Position numbers and translations under genes: made by a program. This document shows positions 51,971-60,757 of a stretch of 64,000 bases of DNA, piece after piece (the first letter of the stretch is position 1; each line of letters starts with the position of its first letter). The notes below the pieces were generated by a model. The model was given only the letters and a program-made list of their open reading frames with translations, did no database searches and was not told the origin of the DNA. This stretch comes from Saccharopolyspora hordei (GTDB taxonomy: Bacteria > Actinomycetota > Actinomycetes > Mycobacteriales > Pseudonocardiaceae): assembly GCF_013410345.1 (NCBI RefSeq), contig NZ_JACCFJ010000001.1, positions 186,001-250,000 on the forward strand. The letters run 5' to 3'.

Positions 51971-51998
51971 CTTAGTTTCTGAAATCGAAGAAACTGAG
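51971..51998. promoter_or_regulatory. Inverted repeat before the cassette B zinc-finger gene
   Basis: AGTTTCT (51974-51980) and AGAAACT (51989-51995) with an 8-bp spacer; the arms extend to 9 of 10 matches. It lies 16 bp before the ATG and just ahead of the ribosome binding site AGGAG, so a bound factor or the RNA hairpin could limit expression. Confidence 0.5.
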
Positions 51999-52013
51999 CG
52001 TAGGAGCGCAACT

Positions 52014-52250
52014 ATGTACCCCTTCCACTGGGTTCCGGCTGCTGGGCGGCGGCATGCGAGCACGGATCGGCGGCCGGAGGGGGCGTTGGCCTATCCGAGC
52101 GGGACGTCCGTGACGACCCTGTGCCGGGAGCGGCTGACCGCCGACAACTCCGAGATCGGGTGGCTGTGGCCCACCTGCGCCGAGTGCAACGGCGAGGCGC
52201 ACCGGATCGTCCGCGACCTGCCCGCGTCGTCGACCGGGTGGAGCGCCTGA
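52014..52250 (+). CDS. Cassette B zinc-finger-like small protein
   Basis: A 78-residue protein, ATG 52014 with AGGAG upstream. Key positions are HWVPAAGRRHASTD, then VTTLCRERLTADNSE, WLWPTCAECNGEAHRIVRD: His, Cys, CxxC and a further His able to bind one zinc ion. The same arrangement occurs in the cassette A paralogue. It is followed immediately by the small membrane protein gene. A role in sensing or in holding the regulator is possible, but nothing is established. Confidence 0.75.
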   Translation: MYPFHWVPAAGRRHASTDRRPEGALAYPSGTSVTTLCRERLTADNSEIGWLWPTCAECNGEAHRIVRDLPASSTGWSA

Positions 52251-52251
52251 G

Positions 52252-52578
52252 ATGACCACCGCACTGCCCGGCATCATCATGATCAGCAGCGGCGTCCTCT
52301 GCTACCTCTTCGCGCTCTGCTGGAACACCCGCGGTCCGCAGCACGCCGGTGGCCGCGAGGGCGCGCTGCCCGTGTGGCAGCTCATCGCGCACGTCGAAGC
52401 CGAACGACAACGGGAACCCACCGGACGACACCGGCTCCGCGAACCCCGCACCGGACCACCGTCCACTCAGGACGACCCCGCGCCGCCGACCGCAGAGGCA
52501 CCGACCTCAGCACCACCGATCACGGCGCCACCGGTCGAACTCCAGCGCCGGGTCCTCGACGCGCTCCGCCGCCTCTAG
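52252..52578 (+). CDS. Cassette B small membrane protein with VWQLIAHVEAER motif
   Basis: A 108-residue protein with one hydrophobic helix (about 5-24, LPGIIMISSGVLCYLFALCW), then VWQLIAHVEAERQREPTGRH and a Pro/Thr-rich tail ending VELQRRVLDALRRL. It begins one base after the zinc-finger stop, so the two are co-translated. The motif is 13 of 15 identical to that of the cassette A protein. Apart from the motif, the two proteins share only the single helix and Pro-rich tail. Probably N-out or N-in with the motif facing the cytoplasm; topology is not fixed by the sequence. Confidence 0.75.
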   Translation: MTTALPGIIMISSGVLCYLFALCWNTRGPQHAGGREGALPVWQLIAHVEAERQREPTGRHRLREPRTGPPSTQDDPAPPTAEAPTSAPPITAPPVELQRRVLDALRRL

Positions 52579-52710
52579 AGACGAAAAGCCCCACCAGGGC
52601 AGAGATTTCCCGACCTCGGCCCGGCCGCGACCGCGCCCCCGACGATGCGGGCGGGCCCTGCGGGCCGGTCGGTGCTGCGCCCCTCCCCACAGCGCCGACC
52701 GGCCACCCCC

Positions 52711-52730
52711 GGCACCGGCGTGCCGGTGCC
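52711..52730. terminator. Short perfect palindrome between convergent genes
   Basis: GGCACCGGC-GT-GCCGGTGCC, 9-bp arms, in the 277-bp gap between the cassette B membrane gene and the convergent decarboxylase gene. It could terminate both. No gene is seen in this gap. Confidence 0.45.
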
Positions 52731-52855
52731 CGACACACCGACACCCCGCAACTCCCACCGGAGTTGGACGTGCCACTTCCATGGGAATCGCACGCCCGGC
52801 CTCCCTTGACGTCGCGCCCAGAGCACTGGCGTGCGCCCCCAGGGTGCGTGCCCGG

Positions 52856-54454
52856 TCAGTACAGGTAGCGCTGGCCGGGGTCGACCTTGACGTGCAGCAG
52901 GGTGGGGCCCTGCTTGCCCTCGGCGAACTCCTCGGCCAGGGCGGCGTTGAGGTCCTCCGGGGTCTCCACCCGCTTCGCCGGGCAGCCCATGCTGGTCGCC
53001 AGGGCGGTGAAGTCGATGCCGCCGAGCTCCACGCCGGGGAGCTTGTCGCCGCCCGCCGCTTCGCCGAGCACCGCCACCGCCGCGTAGCGGGCGTTGTCCA
53101 GGATCACGAAGGTGACCGGGGCCTGCTCCTGCACCGCCGTCCAAACCGCCTGGATGCCGTACATGCTGGAGCCGTCGCCCAGCACCGCCACGGTGCGCCG
53201 GTCCGGGTCCGCCATCGCGACCCCGACCGCGGCGCAGATGCCGTAGCCCAGCGCACCCGACGAGCCGGTGAAGAACCCGCCGTCGGTGGAGCGGATCGGG
53301 AAGAACTCGTGCAGGTCGTTGCGGTGGCTCGGCGTCTCCTCCACCACCGCCGCGTCCGCGGGCAGCGCGTCGGCGATCCGGTCGAACACGTACGCCGCGG
53401 TCAGCGGCGTGCTCGGTTCCGGCTTCGGCGGCCGCTCGTAGGTCTTCGGCGCGGGACGCGGCACGTCCTCGACCTGCGCGTTGACCTGCCGCACCGCGTG
53501 CCCGAGGCTGCCCAGCACGCCGCGGCCCCGGCGGGCGCGGGCCAGCACCTCCGGGTCGTCGTGCACCAGGAACACCTCCGGCAGCTCGACGTCGCTCTCC
53601 CCGCGGTACACGTGGTAGGTGAACGCCGGAGCGCCCCACACCACGACCAGGTCGTGGTCGGCCAGCTCCGCGCTCAGCGACCGCTGCTCGGGCTGCAGGA
53701 AGCCGGCGAACTGCGGGTGGTCCTCCGGGAAGGAGCAGCGCGGCGACATCGGCGCCACCAGCACCGCCGCCTTCGTCTTCTCCGCCAGCTCCACCATCTC
53801 GTCGACGACGTTGTCGTGGTCCACGGCCGGGCCGACCACGAACGCCGGCCGCTGGCAGCTGCGCAGCGCCTCGACCAGCTCGAACACCGCCGTCGGGTCC
53901 GGCGCGAACGCCGGGGTGCGCGGCCGCGCGGGCACCGGGACGCCCGGCTGGTCCCAGTCGTCGGCCGGGACGGACAGGAAGACCGGCCCGTACGGCGGTG
54001 TGGTCGCCAGCTGGTAGGCGCGCACCAGCGCGGCCGGCACGTCCTCGGCGCGCGCGGGCTCGTAGCTCCACTTCACGTACGGCTGCGGGAAGGTCGGCGC
54101 GTCGGTGGCCCCGAGGAAGGGCTCGCCGAACATCAGCGTGCGGGTCTGCTGGCCCGCCGTGACGATCATCGGCGTGCGGTTGCGGTAGGCCGTGAAGATC
54201 GCGCCCAGCGCGTGCCCCACACCGCCCGCGGAGTGCAGGTTGACCAGCACCGGTTCGCGGCGCGCCTGCGCGAACCCGTCGGCCATCGCCACCACCGCGG
54301 ACTCCTGCAGGCCGAGCACGTACCGGAAGTCGTCGGGCCAGTCCGTCAGGAAGGGCACCTCGGTCGTGCCCGGGTTGCCGAACACGGTGGTCAACCCGAG
54401 TTCCCGCATCAGCGTCCGGACGTTGTTGCGGACCGTGCGGTCCTCGCTGCGCAT
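52856..54454 (-). CDS. mdlC: Benzoylformate decarboxylase-like ThDP enzyme
   Basis: A 532-residue thiamine-diphosphate enzyme most similar in pattern to benzoylformate decarboxylase. It has the opening FGNPGTTEVPFL, Glu51 in GLQESAVV (cofactor activation), His74 in NLHSAGGVGHALG and a second catalytic His in GAPAFTYHVY, plus the ThDP motif VLGDGSSMYGIQAVW. The usual active-site Ser of GNPGS is Thr30 here. GGGAGG lies 5 bp before ATG 54454. No other mandelate genes are nearby, so the true 2-keto acid is uncertain. Confidence 0.87.
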   Translation of the reverse strand: MRSEDRTVRNNVRTLMRELGLTTVFGNPGTTEVPFLTDWPDDFRYVLGLQESAVVAMADGFAQARREPVLVNLHSAGGVGHALGAIFTAYRNRTPMIVTAGQQTRTLMFGEPFLGATDAPTFPQPYVKWSYEPARAEDVPAALVRAYQLATTPPYGPVFLSVPADDWDQPGVPVPARPRTPAFAPDPTAVFELVEALRSCQRPAFVVGPAVDHDNVVDEMVELAEKTKAAVLVAPMSPRCSFPEDHPQFAGFLQPEQRSLSAELADHDLVVVWGAPAFTYHVYRGESDVELPEVFLVHDDPEVLARARRGRGVLGSLGHAVRQVNAQVEDVPRPAPKTYERPPKPEPSTPLTAAYVFDRIADALPADAAVVEETPSHRNDLHEFFPIRSTDGGFFTGSSGALGYGICAAVGVAMADPDRRTVAVLGDGSSMYGIQAVWTAVQEQAPVTFVILDNARYAAVAVLGEAAGGDKLPGVELGGIDFTALATSMGCPAKRVETPEDLNAALAEEFAEGKQGPTLLHVKVDPGQRYLY

Positions 54455-54623
54455 CGAAGCCTCCCTCATCGTGCCGACACCCCCGCTCACCAGCGAGGTT
54501 GCCCTGCAACGACACCACATCGAGCAGGTCTGGACCAGGTCGCGTCCATCACCCGCCAACAGCGGCGCACAGCGAGGTGACCGGGACCACCCGGCGAGCG
54601 GTCTCGCCGGGTGGCCCCGCGGG

Positions 54624-55292
54624 TCACACGGACTTCACGCACACGGTGAGCGGCGGCTCGTCCCAGGTCAGGTACTGCTCGGAGTCCTCGCGGCACGCGG
54701 CCTCACCGCTGCTGTTGTTCACCGCGGTGGTCACCTGCTGCGCGGCGTCCGGGTCCGAGCACGGCACCTTCGTGGAGATGTCCAGCGCCGGCGCGGTCAG
54801 GCAGTCGCCGACCGAGACGTCCGGCACCATGCACATGGTGTAGTCACCGGACTTGGTCAGCGAGTCGTAGTCGCTGCCGCAGCTCTTCATCCCGTCGAGC
54901 TGCTTGGCCACCTTGAAGTCGGACTGCGGCGACCCGCACGGGGCGGTTTCCCACTCCGGCGCGGTCGTGCTCGGGTTGGTGAGGTCGATGCACTCGCCCA
55001 CGGCGATCCCGCCACCGTCGACGGTGCGCAGCAGGGCCACGACCACCACGACGATGATGCCGACGACCACGGTGCCGACCAGTCCCAGCACCTTCTGCAC
55101 GACGCCGTTCCCCTTCGGCGCCTGCGGCGGCGGACCACCCGGGAAGCCCTGCGGCTGGCCGCCCGGGTAGCCGCCCTGCGGCGGCATCGGCGGCGCGCCG
55201 GCCGGGGCACCCTGCGGAGGCACCTGGGGCGGCGGGCCCCACTGCGGTTGCTGCTGCTGCGGGTACTGACCGAATTGCTGTGGATGAGTCAC
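54624..55292 (-). CDS. LppU/SCO3897-family membrane protein 1
   Basis: A 222-residue protein: a cytoplasmic Pro/Gln/Gly-rich N-terminus (about 60 residues), a hydrophobic helix (VLGLVGTVVVGIIVVVVVAL) and an extracellular domain with eight cysteines, including VGECIDLTNP, APCGSPQSDFKVAK and VGDCLTAPALDISTKVPC. These spacings match the LppU/SCO3897 family. GTG 55292 follows GGGGGAG. A second family member lies just upstream on the same strand, 104 bp away. The function is unknown; the Cys pairs suggest two related half-domains. Confidence 0.83.
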   Translation of the reverse strand: MTHPQQFGQYPQQQQPQWGPPPQVPPQGAPAGAPPMPPQGGYPGGQPQGFPGGPPPQAPKGNGVVQKVLGLVGTVVVGIIVVVVVALLRTVDGGGIAVGECIDLTNPSTTAPEWETAPCGSPQSDFKVAKQLDGMKSCGSDYDSLTKSGDYTMCMVPDVSVGDCLTAPALDISTKVPCSDPDAAQQVTTAVNNSSGEAACREDSEQYLTWDEPPLTVCVKSV

Positions 55293-55395
55293 GGACTCCC
55301 CCAGTCGGTGGATCTTGGACCCGCGAGAAACTAGCGAACCCGGTGCCACCGCGTGATCAGGTCAACCGCTTCGCAACGCAGGTCACGTCGCGGTC

Positions 55396-56130
55396 TCACG
55401 CACCCCGGACGTTGTTGAAGCAGAACGTCTTCTCGGCGAAGGTGTAGTACCCGTCGCCCTCGCCGCACACCTGCGCCGGCTCACCGCGCGGCGCGACCCG
55501 GGTGATCTGGTCCTCCGCCACGGCGCAGTCCAGCTTGAGCGGGATCCGGTCGCTCGCCTCGCTGTAGGGCGTGATGCAGTCGCCCACCTCGACGTCGAGC
55601 ACGATGCAGTAGGTCTTGCCGTCGATGACGTTGCTGTAGTCGTCCCCGCACACCGAGCGGTCGGTGCCGTTGGCGACCTTGACGACCTGGTAGTCGGAGT
55701 CGAGCGTCCCGCAGGTCTCCTCGGTCATCTCGCCGCCGCGCTCGTCCAGCAGCCCGATGCAGTCCCCCGCGGTGACGGAGCCGCTGCCGGACTCCGAGGT
55801 GCGGCTCGTCGTCTGCTCGGCGGGGACGGTCCGCTGCTGGTCGGCCTCGTCGCGGCTGTTGACGTTGATGATCATGACCACGACCAGCGTGATGACCGCG
55901 AGCACCGCGACCCCGCCACCGACCAGGCCGAGGACCATGCCGGTGGACTTCTTCTTCGGCGGCATCGGCGGCTGGCTCCCGGCGACCTGGCGCCAGAAGT
56001 CCTCCGAACCGCCCTGGGGGTAGCCGCCGGTCGGGTAGTTCCCGGTCGGGTACTGCCCACTGGGGTACTGCTGGCCCGAGTACGGCCCCGACTGCGAACC
56101 GTAGGGATCAGGCTGCGGTGGGTAGCTCAC
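55396..56130 (-). CDS. LppU/SCO3897-family membrane protein 2
   Basis: A 244-residue paralogue of the downstream protein. The N-terminus contains short Tyr-Pro repeats (QYPSGQYPTGNYPTGGYPQG), then a helix (VLGLVGGGVAVLAVITLVVV) and an extracellular domain with GDCIGLLDERGGEMTEETC, SVCGDDYSNVIDGKTYC and VGDCITPYSEASDRIPLKLD. The same Cys positions occur in both proteins. ATG 56130 lies 230 bp from the divergent XPB helicase. The two genes probably arose by tandem duplication and are likely co-transcribed. Confidence 0.83.
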   Translation of the reverse strand: MSYPPQPDPYGSQSGPYSGQQYPSGQYPTGNYPTGGYPQGGSEDFWRQVAGSQPPMPPKKKSTGMVLGLVGGGVAVLAVITLVVVMIINVNSRDEADQQRTVPAEQTTSRTSESGSGSVTAGDCIGLLDERGGEMTEETCGTLDSDYQVVKVANGTDRSVCGDDYSNVIDGKTYCIVLDVEVGDCITPYSEASDRIPLKLDCAVAEDQITRVAPRGEPAQVCGEGDGYYTFAEKTFCFNNVRGA

Positions 56131-56360
56131 TGCTCCTCCGTCTCTCCGTTCACCGTGAGCAGGCTATCCGCCCGCCCGAGCCGCGGTGGCTGAACGGCGG
56201 ATCTCGGACACGCCCCACACCGGCGGGCGGCCGCGAGCTCGGTCACCCGCACCGTCGGCCGTGGCCAGTACCCTCGTCGGTGGCGCGTGACCAGCGCACG
56301 CAGGCCGCCCGCTGCCGGCGACCTCACTGAACGCCTGCGGACCCGAGGGAGCTCGCACCC

Positions 56361-58022
56361 GTGACCGACGGACCCCTGATCGTCCAATCCGACAAGACGC
56401 TGCTGCTCGAGGTCGACCACGCCCTCGCCGAGGAAGCGCGCACCGCGATCGCGCCGTTCGCGGAGCTGGAGCGCGCCCCCGAGCACGTGCACACCTACCG
56501 CATCACGCCGCTGGCGCTGTGGAACGCGCGCGCCGCCGGGCACGACGCGGAGCAGGTGGTGGACGGCCTGGTGCGCTTCTCCCGCTACCCGGTGCCGCAG
56601 CCGCTGCTGGTCGACATCGTCGAGACGATGGGCCGCTTCGGCCGGTTGCAGCTGGTCAACCACCCCGCGCACGGGCTGGTGCTGAAGTCCCTCGACCGCG
56701 CGGTGCTCGAAGAGGTGCTGCGCAACAAGAAGATCAAGCCGATGCTGGGCCAGCGCATCGACGACGACACCGTCGTGGTGCACCCCAGCGAGCGCGGCCG
56801 GCTCAAGCAGATGCTGCTCAAGGTCAGCTGGCCCGCCGAGGACCTGGCCGGGTACGTCGACGGCGAGGCGCACCCGATCACGCTGGAGCAGAACGGCTGG
56901 CAGCTGCGCGACTACCAGGCGCAGGCGGTGCAGTCGTTCTGGGCCGGCGGCTCCGGCGTCGTGGTGCTGCCCTGCGGCGCGGGCAAGACGCTGGTCGGCG
57001 CGGCGGCCATGGCCGAGGCGCAGGCCACCACGCTCATCCTGGTCACCAACACCGTCGCCGGCCGGCAGTGGAAGCGGGAGCTGGTCGAGCGGACCTCGCT
57101 GACCGAGGACGAGATCGGCGAGTACTCCGGCGAGAAGAAGGAGATCCGCCCGGTCACCATCGCCACCTACCAGGTGATCACGCGCAAGTCCAAGGGCGAG
57201 TACAAGCACCTGGAGCTGTTCGACTCCCGCGACTGGGGCTTGGTCATCTACGACGAGGTGCACCTGCTGCCCGCCCCGGTGTTCCGGATGACCGCCGACC
57301 TGCAGTCCCGGCGGCGCCTGGGGCTCACCGCGACGCTGGTCCGCGAGGACGGCCGCGAGGGCGACGTGTTCTCGCTCATCGGCCCCAAGCGCTACGACGC
57401 GCCGTGGAAGGACATCGAGTCGCAGGGCTGGATCGCCCCGGCCGAGTGCGTCGAGGTCCGGGTGACGCTCACCGACGACGAGCGCCTGCAGTACGCCACC
57501 GCGGACGCCGAGGAGCGCTACAAGTTGTGCTCCACGGCGCGCACCAAGACCCCGGTGGTCAAGGCGATCCTGGACCGGCACCCCGGCGAGCCGGCCCTGG
57601 TCATCGGCGCCTACCTGGAGCAGCTGCACGAGCTCGGCGAGGCGCTGGACGCCCCCATCGTGGAGGGCTCGACGAAGAACAAGGAGCGCGAGGCGCTGTT
57701 CGACGCGTTCCGGCGCGGGGAGATCAACCGGCTGGTGGTGTCGAAGGTCGCGAACTTCTCCATCGACCTGCCGGAGGCGTCGGTGGCGGTGCAGGTGTCC
57801 GGCACCTTCGGCTCGCGCCAGGAGGAGGCGCAGCGGCTCGGCCGGCTGCTGCGGCCGAAGGCCGACGGCAAGCAGGCGCACTTCTACTCCGTGGTCTCGC
57901 GGGACACGCTCGACACCGACTACGCGGCGCACCGGCAGCGGTTCCTCGCCGAACAGGGCTACGCGTACCGGATCGTCGACGCCGACGACCTGCTCGGTCC
58001 CGCGGTCCCGGAGGTCGGGTGA
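56361..58022 (+). CDS. XPB/Ercc3-type DNA helicase
   Basis: A 553-residue SF2 helicase homologous to M. tuberculosis Rv0861c and to eukaryotic XPB. GAGKT (206-210) is Walker A, DEVH (298-301) Walker B, and RED (328-330) the XPB-specific motif needed for strand opening. SKVANFSIDLPEASVAVQVS and GSRQEEAQRLGRLLRPKADG are motifs V and VI. The first 180 residues are the damage-recognition-like N-domain. Start GTG 56361. It probably unwinds DNA in nucleotide-excision repair. Its usual neighbour, the Rv0862c-type gene, is far away here. Confidence 0.93.
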   Translation: MTDGPLIVQSDKTLLLEVDHALAEEARTAIAPFAELERAPEHVHTYRITPLALWNARAAGHDAEQVVDGLVRFSRYPVPQPLLVDIVETMGRFGRLQLVNHPAHGLVLKSLDRAVLEEVLRNKKIKPMLGQRIDDDTVVVHPSERGRLKQMLLKVSWPAEDLAGYVDGEAHPITLEQNGWQLRDYQAQAVQSFWAGGSGVVVLPCGAGKTLVGAAAMAEAQATTLILVTNTVAGRQWKRELVERTSLTEDEIGEYSGEKKEIRPVTIATYQVITRKSKGEYKHLELFDSRDWGLVIYDEVHLLPAPVFRMTADLQSRRRLGLTATLVREDGREGDVFSLIGPKRYDAPWKDIESQGWIAPAECVEVRVTLTDDERLQYATADAEERYKLCSTARTKTPVVKAILDRHPGEPALVIGAYLEQLHELGEALDAPIVEGSTKNKEREALFDAFRRGEINRLVVSKVANFSIDLPEASVAVQVSGTFGSRQEEAQRLGRLLRPKADGKQAHFYSVVSRDTLDTDYAAHRQRFLAEQGYAYRIVDADDLLGPAVPEVG

Positions 58023-58278
58023 CGAAATTCCCCGACACACACGGTCACCTGTCACCCAAATGTGTCCACGGTGGGGCTGGCAGCCGCTACGGTTGCGGTG
58101 ACGCACGCGAGCTGACCAGGCACGTCGGACCCCGGCCCCGGTCGCCGCGGCCGCGCGGCACCGCAGCCCCCACCGCACTGCGGTCCGCGCACACTGCGGG
58201 TGACCGGGCGATCGCGGGCGACGCCGGGAGCAGGACGAGTGCGCCGCGCGCACCGCAGGCAGGGACACTGGAGAGCGG

Positions 58279-58872
58279 ATGACCACCGAGCAGGAACGCA
58301 CCGCCATGGGCGGGGCGCACCGGTTCGTCGGACTCGCGGAGAACCTCGAACGCCACGCCGGCACCCCGACCGGCGCCGAACCGCCGAACGTGCGCGGCAC
58401 CAACCGCGGCTACGGGCTCGTCTTCTTCTACCTCGAGCGCTACCACCTGACCACGGTGATCAGCAGCGGCCTGCGCTTCCAGCCGCTGGGCGCCGACCCG
58501 GCCCAGGAGCTGGCCTGCACCGTCTACAAGGAGCAGGCCGAGGCGGCGCGGCACCTGGTCGACCTCACCGCCGAGGTGCTGGTGCAGCAGCGCACCCACC
58601 TGGTGCCCGACCAGATCGTGCCGAACGAGCAGCCGCTGCTGCCGGGCACCGAGTTCCACGGCGTGCTGGCCAGCGGCCACCCGATGTTCCCGCCGGAGTT
58701 CACCCGGTTCACCGACCAGGACGGCGTCGAGCAGCTCCAGGTCTTCACGCTGCTGCCGGTGACCCTCGGCGAGCTCAACTACATCCTCGACCACGGCGTC
58801 ACCGCGCTGCGCCAGCAGTGGGCGCGCTTCGAGGTCGACGTCTTCGACCTCGGCCGCCCGAGCGTCGCCTGA
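58279..58872 (+). CDS. Suppressor-of-fused-like protein (tentative)
   Basis: A 197-residue soluble protein. RGYGLVFFYLERYHLTTVIS suggests a beta-alpha start, and the end FTLLPVTLGELNYILDHGVT followed by ALRQQWARFEVDVFDLGRPS resembles the SUFU-domain close, in which a helix with EL...HG..AL precedes a basic stretch. No catalytic motif is visible. It lies 256 bp after the XPB gene and 52 bp before menC. The family assignment is weak and rests on order and length only. Confidence 0.5.
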   Translation: MTTEQERTAMGGAHRFVGLAENLERHAGTPTGAEPPNVRGTNRGYGLVFFYLERYHLTTVISSGLRFQPLGADPAQELACTVYKEQAEAARHLVDLTAEVLVQQRTHLVPDQIVPNEQPLLPGTEFHGVLASGHPMFPPEFTRFTDQDGVEQLQVFTLLPVTLGELNYILDHGVTALRQQWARFEVDVFDLGRPSVA

Positions 58873-58924
58873 CCGGCGTCCCCTCGGCCCGCCGGCCCGG
58901 GGGCGGGGTGACAGGATCGAGGGC

Positions 58925-59911
58925 ATGGACCCTGCGGTGATCGACCTGGCGGACCTGGACGCGGTGCGGGTGTACGCGCTGCCGATGCGCAACGAGTTCC
59001 GCGGGGTCACGGTGCGGCGCGGGGTGCTGCTCAGCGGTCCGGCCGGGTGGGGCGAGTTCTGCCCGTTCGAGGACTACGACGACGCACAGGCGGTGCCGTG
59101 GCTCACCGCCGCGCTGGAGGCGTGCACCCAGGAGTGGCCGGAGCCGGTGCGCAGCAGCGTCCCGGTGAACTGCACGGTCCCGGCGGTGCCCGCGGAGAAG
59201 GCGCACGCCATCGTCGCCGCCTCCGGCTGCCGCACCGCGAAGGTCAAGGTCGCCGAGCCCGGGCAGAGCGCGGGCGAGGACGTCGAGCGCGTCGCCGCCG
59301 TGCGGGACGCGCTGGGGCCCGGCGGCGCGATCCGCGTGGACGCCAACGCCGCCTGGGACGTCGACACCGCGGTCGCCCGGATCCGCGAGCTGGACCGGGC
59401 CGCAGGCGGCCTGGAGTACGCCGAGCAGCCCTGCCCGTCGGTGGACGAGCTCGCCGCGGTCCGGCGCCAGGTGGACGTGCGCATCGCGGCCGACGAGAGC
59501 ATCCGGCGTGCCGAGGACCCGCTGCGCGTCGCGGTGGCCGAGGCGGCGGACGTGGCGATCATCAAGGCCACGCCGCTGGGCGGGGTGCGCCGCGCGCTGC
59601 GCGTGGCCGAGGCGTGCGGGTTGCCGTGCGTGGTGTCGTCGGCGGTGGAGACGAGCATCGGCCTCTCCGCGCAGCTCGCCCTGGCCGGGGCGCTGCCGGA
59701 GCTGCCGTTCGCCTGCGGCCTGGGCACGGTGGCGCTGCTGGACGGCGACGTCGTCGCGGACTCCCTGCTCCCGGTCGACGGGCGGCTCCCGGTGCCGCGC
59801 CGCCCGCCGGAACCGGCCCCGGCGCTGGTCGCCGCGGCCACCCCCACGGCGGAGGTGCAGCAGTACTGGCTGGAACGCCTCCGCCGGGTCAACGCCCTGC
59901 GCCGCGCCTGA
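58925..59911 (+). CDS. menC: o-Succinylbenzoate synthase
   Basis: A 328-residue enolase-superfamily enzyme of menaquinone synthesis that dehydrates SHCHC to o-succinylbenzoate. The barrel shows the catalytic Lys in TAKVKVAEPG, metal ligands in IRVDANAAWD, YAEQPCPS and AADESI, and the second Lys in VAIIKATPLGG. VSSAVETSIGLSAQLALAGA is the family close. ATG 58925. The related menaquinone genes are not in the window. It ends exactly at a strong shared terminator. Confidence 0.92.
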   Translation: MDPAVIDLADLDAVRVYALPMRNEFRGVTVRRGVLLSGPAGWGEFCPFEDYDDAQAVPWLTAALEACTQEWPEPVRSSVPVNCTVPAVPAEKAHAIVAASGCRTAKVKVAEPGQSAGEDVERVAAVRDALGPGGAIRVDANAAWDVDTAVARIRELDRAAGGLEYAEQPCPSVDELAAVRRQVDVRIAADESIRRAEDPLRVAVAEAADVAIIKATPLGGVRRALRVAEACGLPCVVSSAVETSIGLSAQLALAGALPELPFACGLGTVALLDGDVVADSLLPVDGRLPVPRRPPEPAPALVAAATPTAEVQQYWLERLRRVNALRRA

Positions 59912-59943
59912 CGGGCACGGTGGGGCGGGCCCACCGTGCCCGT
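59911..59943. terminator. Bidirectional terminator between menC and coxG
   Basis: Perfect 14-bp stem (59911-59924 with 59930-59943) and 5-nt loop in the 39-bp gap between convergent stops. Confidence 0.85.
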
Positions 59944-59950
59944 GACGGTC

Positions 59951-60757
59951 TCAGCCGCGACGGCGGCGGCGACGGCGGACGAGCCGGAAGACCACGCCGA
60001 GCACGACGACCGCCACCGCGATCGGGGCGAACCGCTTGAGCACCGGGGCGCCCGCGGTGCCGAGCAGGTCGATCGCCTCGTCCGAGGAGGTCTCGCCACC
60101 GGTGACGATCGCGTCCGCGCGGCGCGACGGCTGCTCCTTCGCCGAGCTGGAGAAGTCGCTGCCCCCGGCCGCCGGCGTGACCCGCCAGCTCGGCTCCTCC
60201 TTCTTGCTCGCGGGACCCGACCCGTCGGTGGAGCCGGCCTCCGCGGCCGCGGGCTTCGCCGCGGCGGGCTCGGCTGCGGCGGCCTCGGCGGGCTTGCTGG
60301 CCGCCGGGGCGCCCTCCTCGGTGAGCTGCTTGGCGAGGTTCGCCGCGAACTGGTCGATGATCTTGCCGCCGACCTCGGAGATCAGGCCGCGGCCCAGCTG
60401 CGCGGGCTTGCCGGTGACCTTGAGGTCGGTGTCGACGGTGACCGCGGTGCCCTCGCCCTCCTCGGTGAGGACCGCGGTGACGGTCGCCGCGGCGGTCCCG
60501 CTGCCGCGGGAGTCCTTGCCGCTGGCGTCGATGACCACGCGCCGGGCCTTCTCGTCGACCTCCTTGAACGTGCCGGTCCCCTTGTACAGCAGGGTCACCG
60601 GTCCGAGCTTGACCTTCACCGAGCCGGAGAACTCGTTGCCCTCGGCCTTGGTGAGCTTGGCACCGGGCATGCACGGTGCGACCCGCTCCGGGTCGAGCAG
60701 CGCCTGCCACGCCACCTCGACCGGTGCCGGAACGCTGAACTGGTGCTGCATCTGCAC
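59951..60757 (-). CDS. coxG: CoxG-like SRPBCC protein with C-terminal anchor
   Basis: A 268-residue protein. Residues 1-150 are the CoxG (SRPBCC) fold: HQFSVPAPVEVAWQALLDPE, VAPCMPGAKLTKAEGNEFSG, GPVTLLYKGTGTFKEVDEKA, then TAVTVDTDLKVTGKPAQLGR. A long Ala/Glu-rich linker follows, then a hydrophobic helix (FAPIAVAVVVLGVVFRLV) with an Arg-rich end. CoxG recruits CO dehydrogenase to the membrane in Oligotropha. GTG 60757 is chosen because GGAGG fits it better than ATG 60751. It is separated from coxM by a terminator. Confidence 0.88.
   Translation of the reverse strand: MQMQHQFSVPAPVEVAWQALLDPERVAPCMPGAKLTKAEGNEFSGSVKVKLGPVTLLYKGTGTFKEVDEKARRVVIDASGKDSRGSGTAAATVTAVLTEEGEGTAVTVDTDLKVTGKPAQLGRGLISEVGGKIIDQFAANLAKQLTEEGAPAASKPAEAAAAEPAAAKPAAAEAGSTDGSGPASKKEEPSWRVTPAAGGSDFSSSAKEQPSRRADAIVTGGETSSDEAIDLLGTAGAPVLKRFAPIAVAVVVLGVVFRLVRRRRRRRG

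Noticed and set aside
52575-54518. A 647-residue frame overlapping mdlC
   Set aside because: It is an alternative frame full of Arg and Gly without domain motifs; the mdlC frame has all ThDP motifs.
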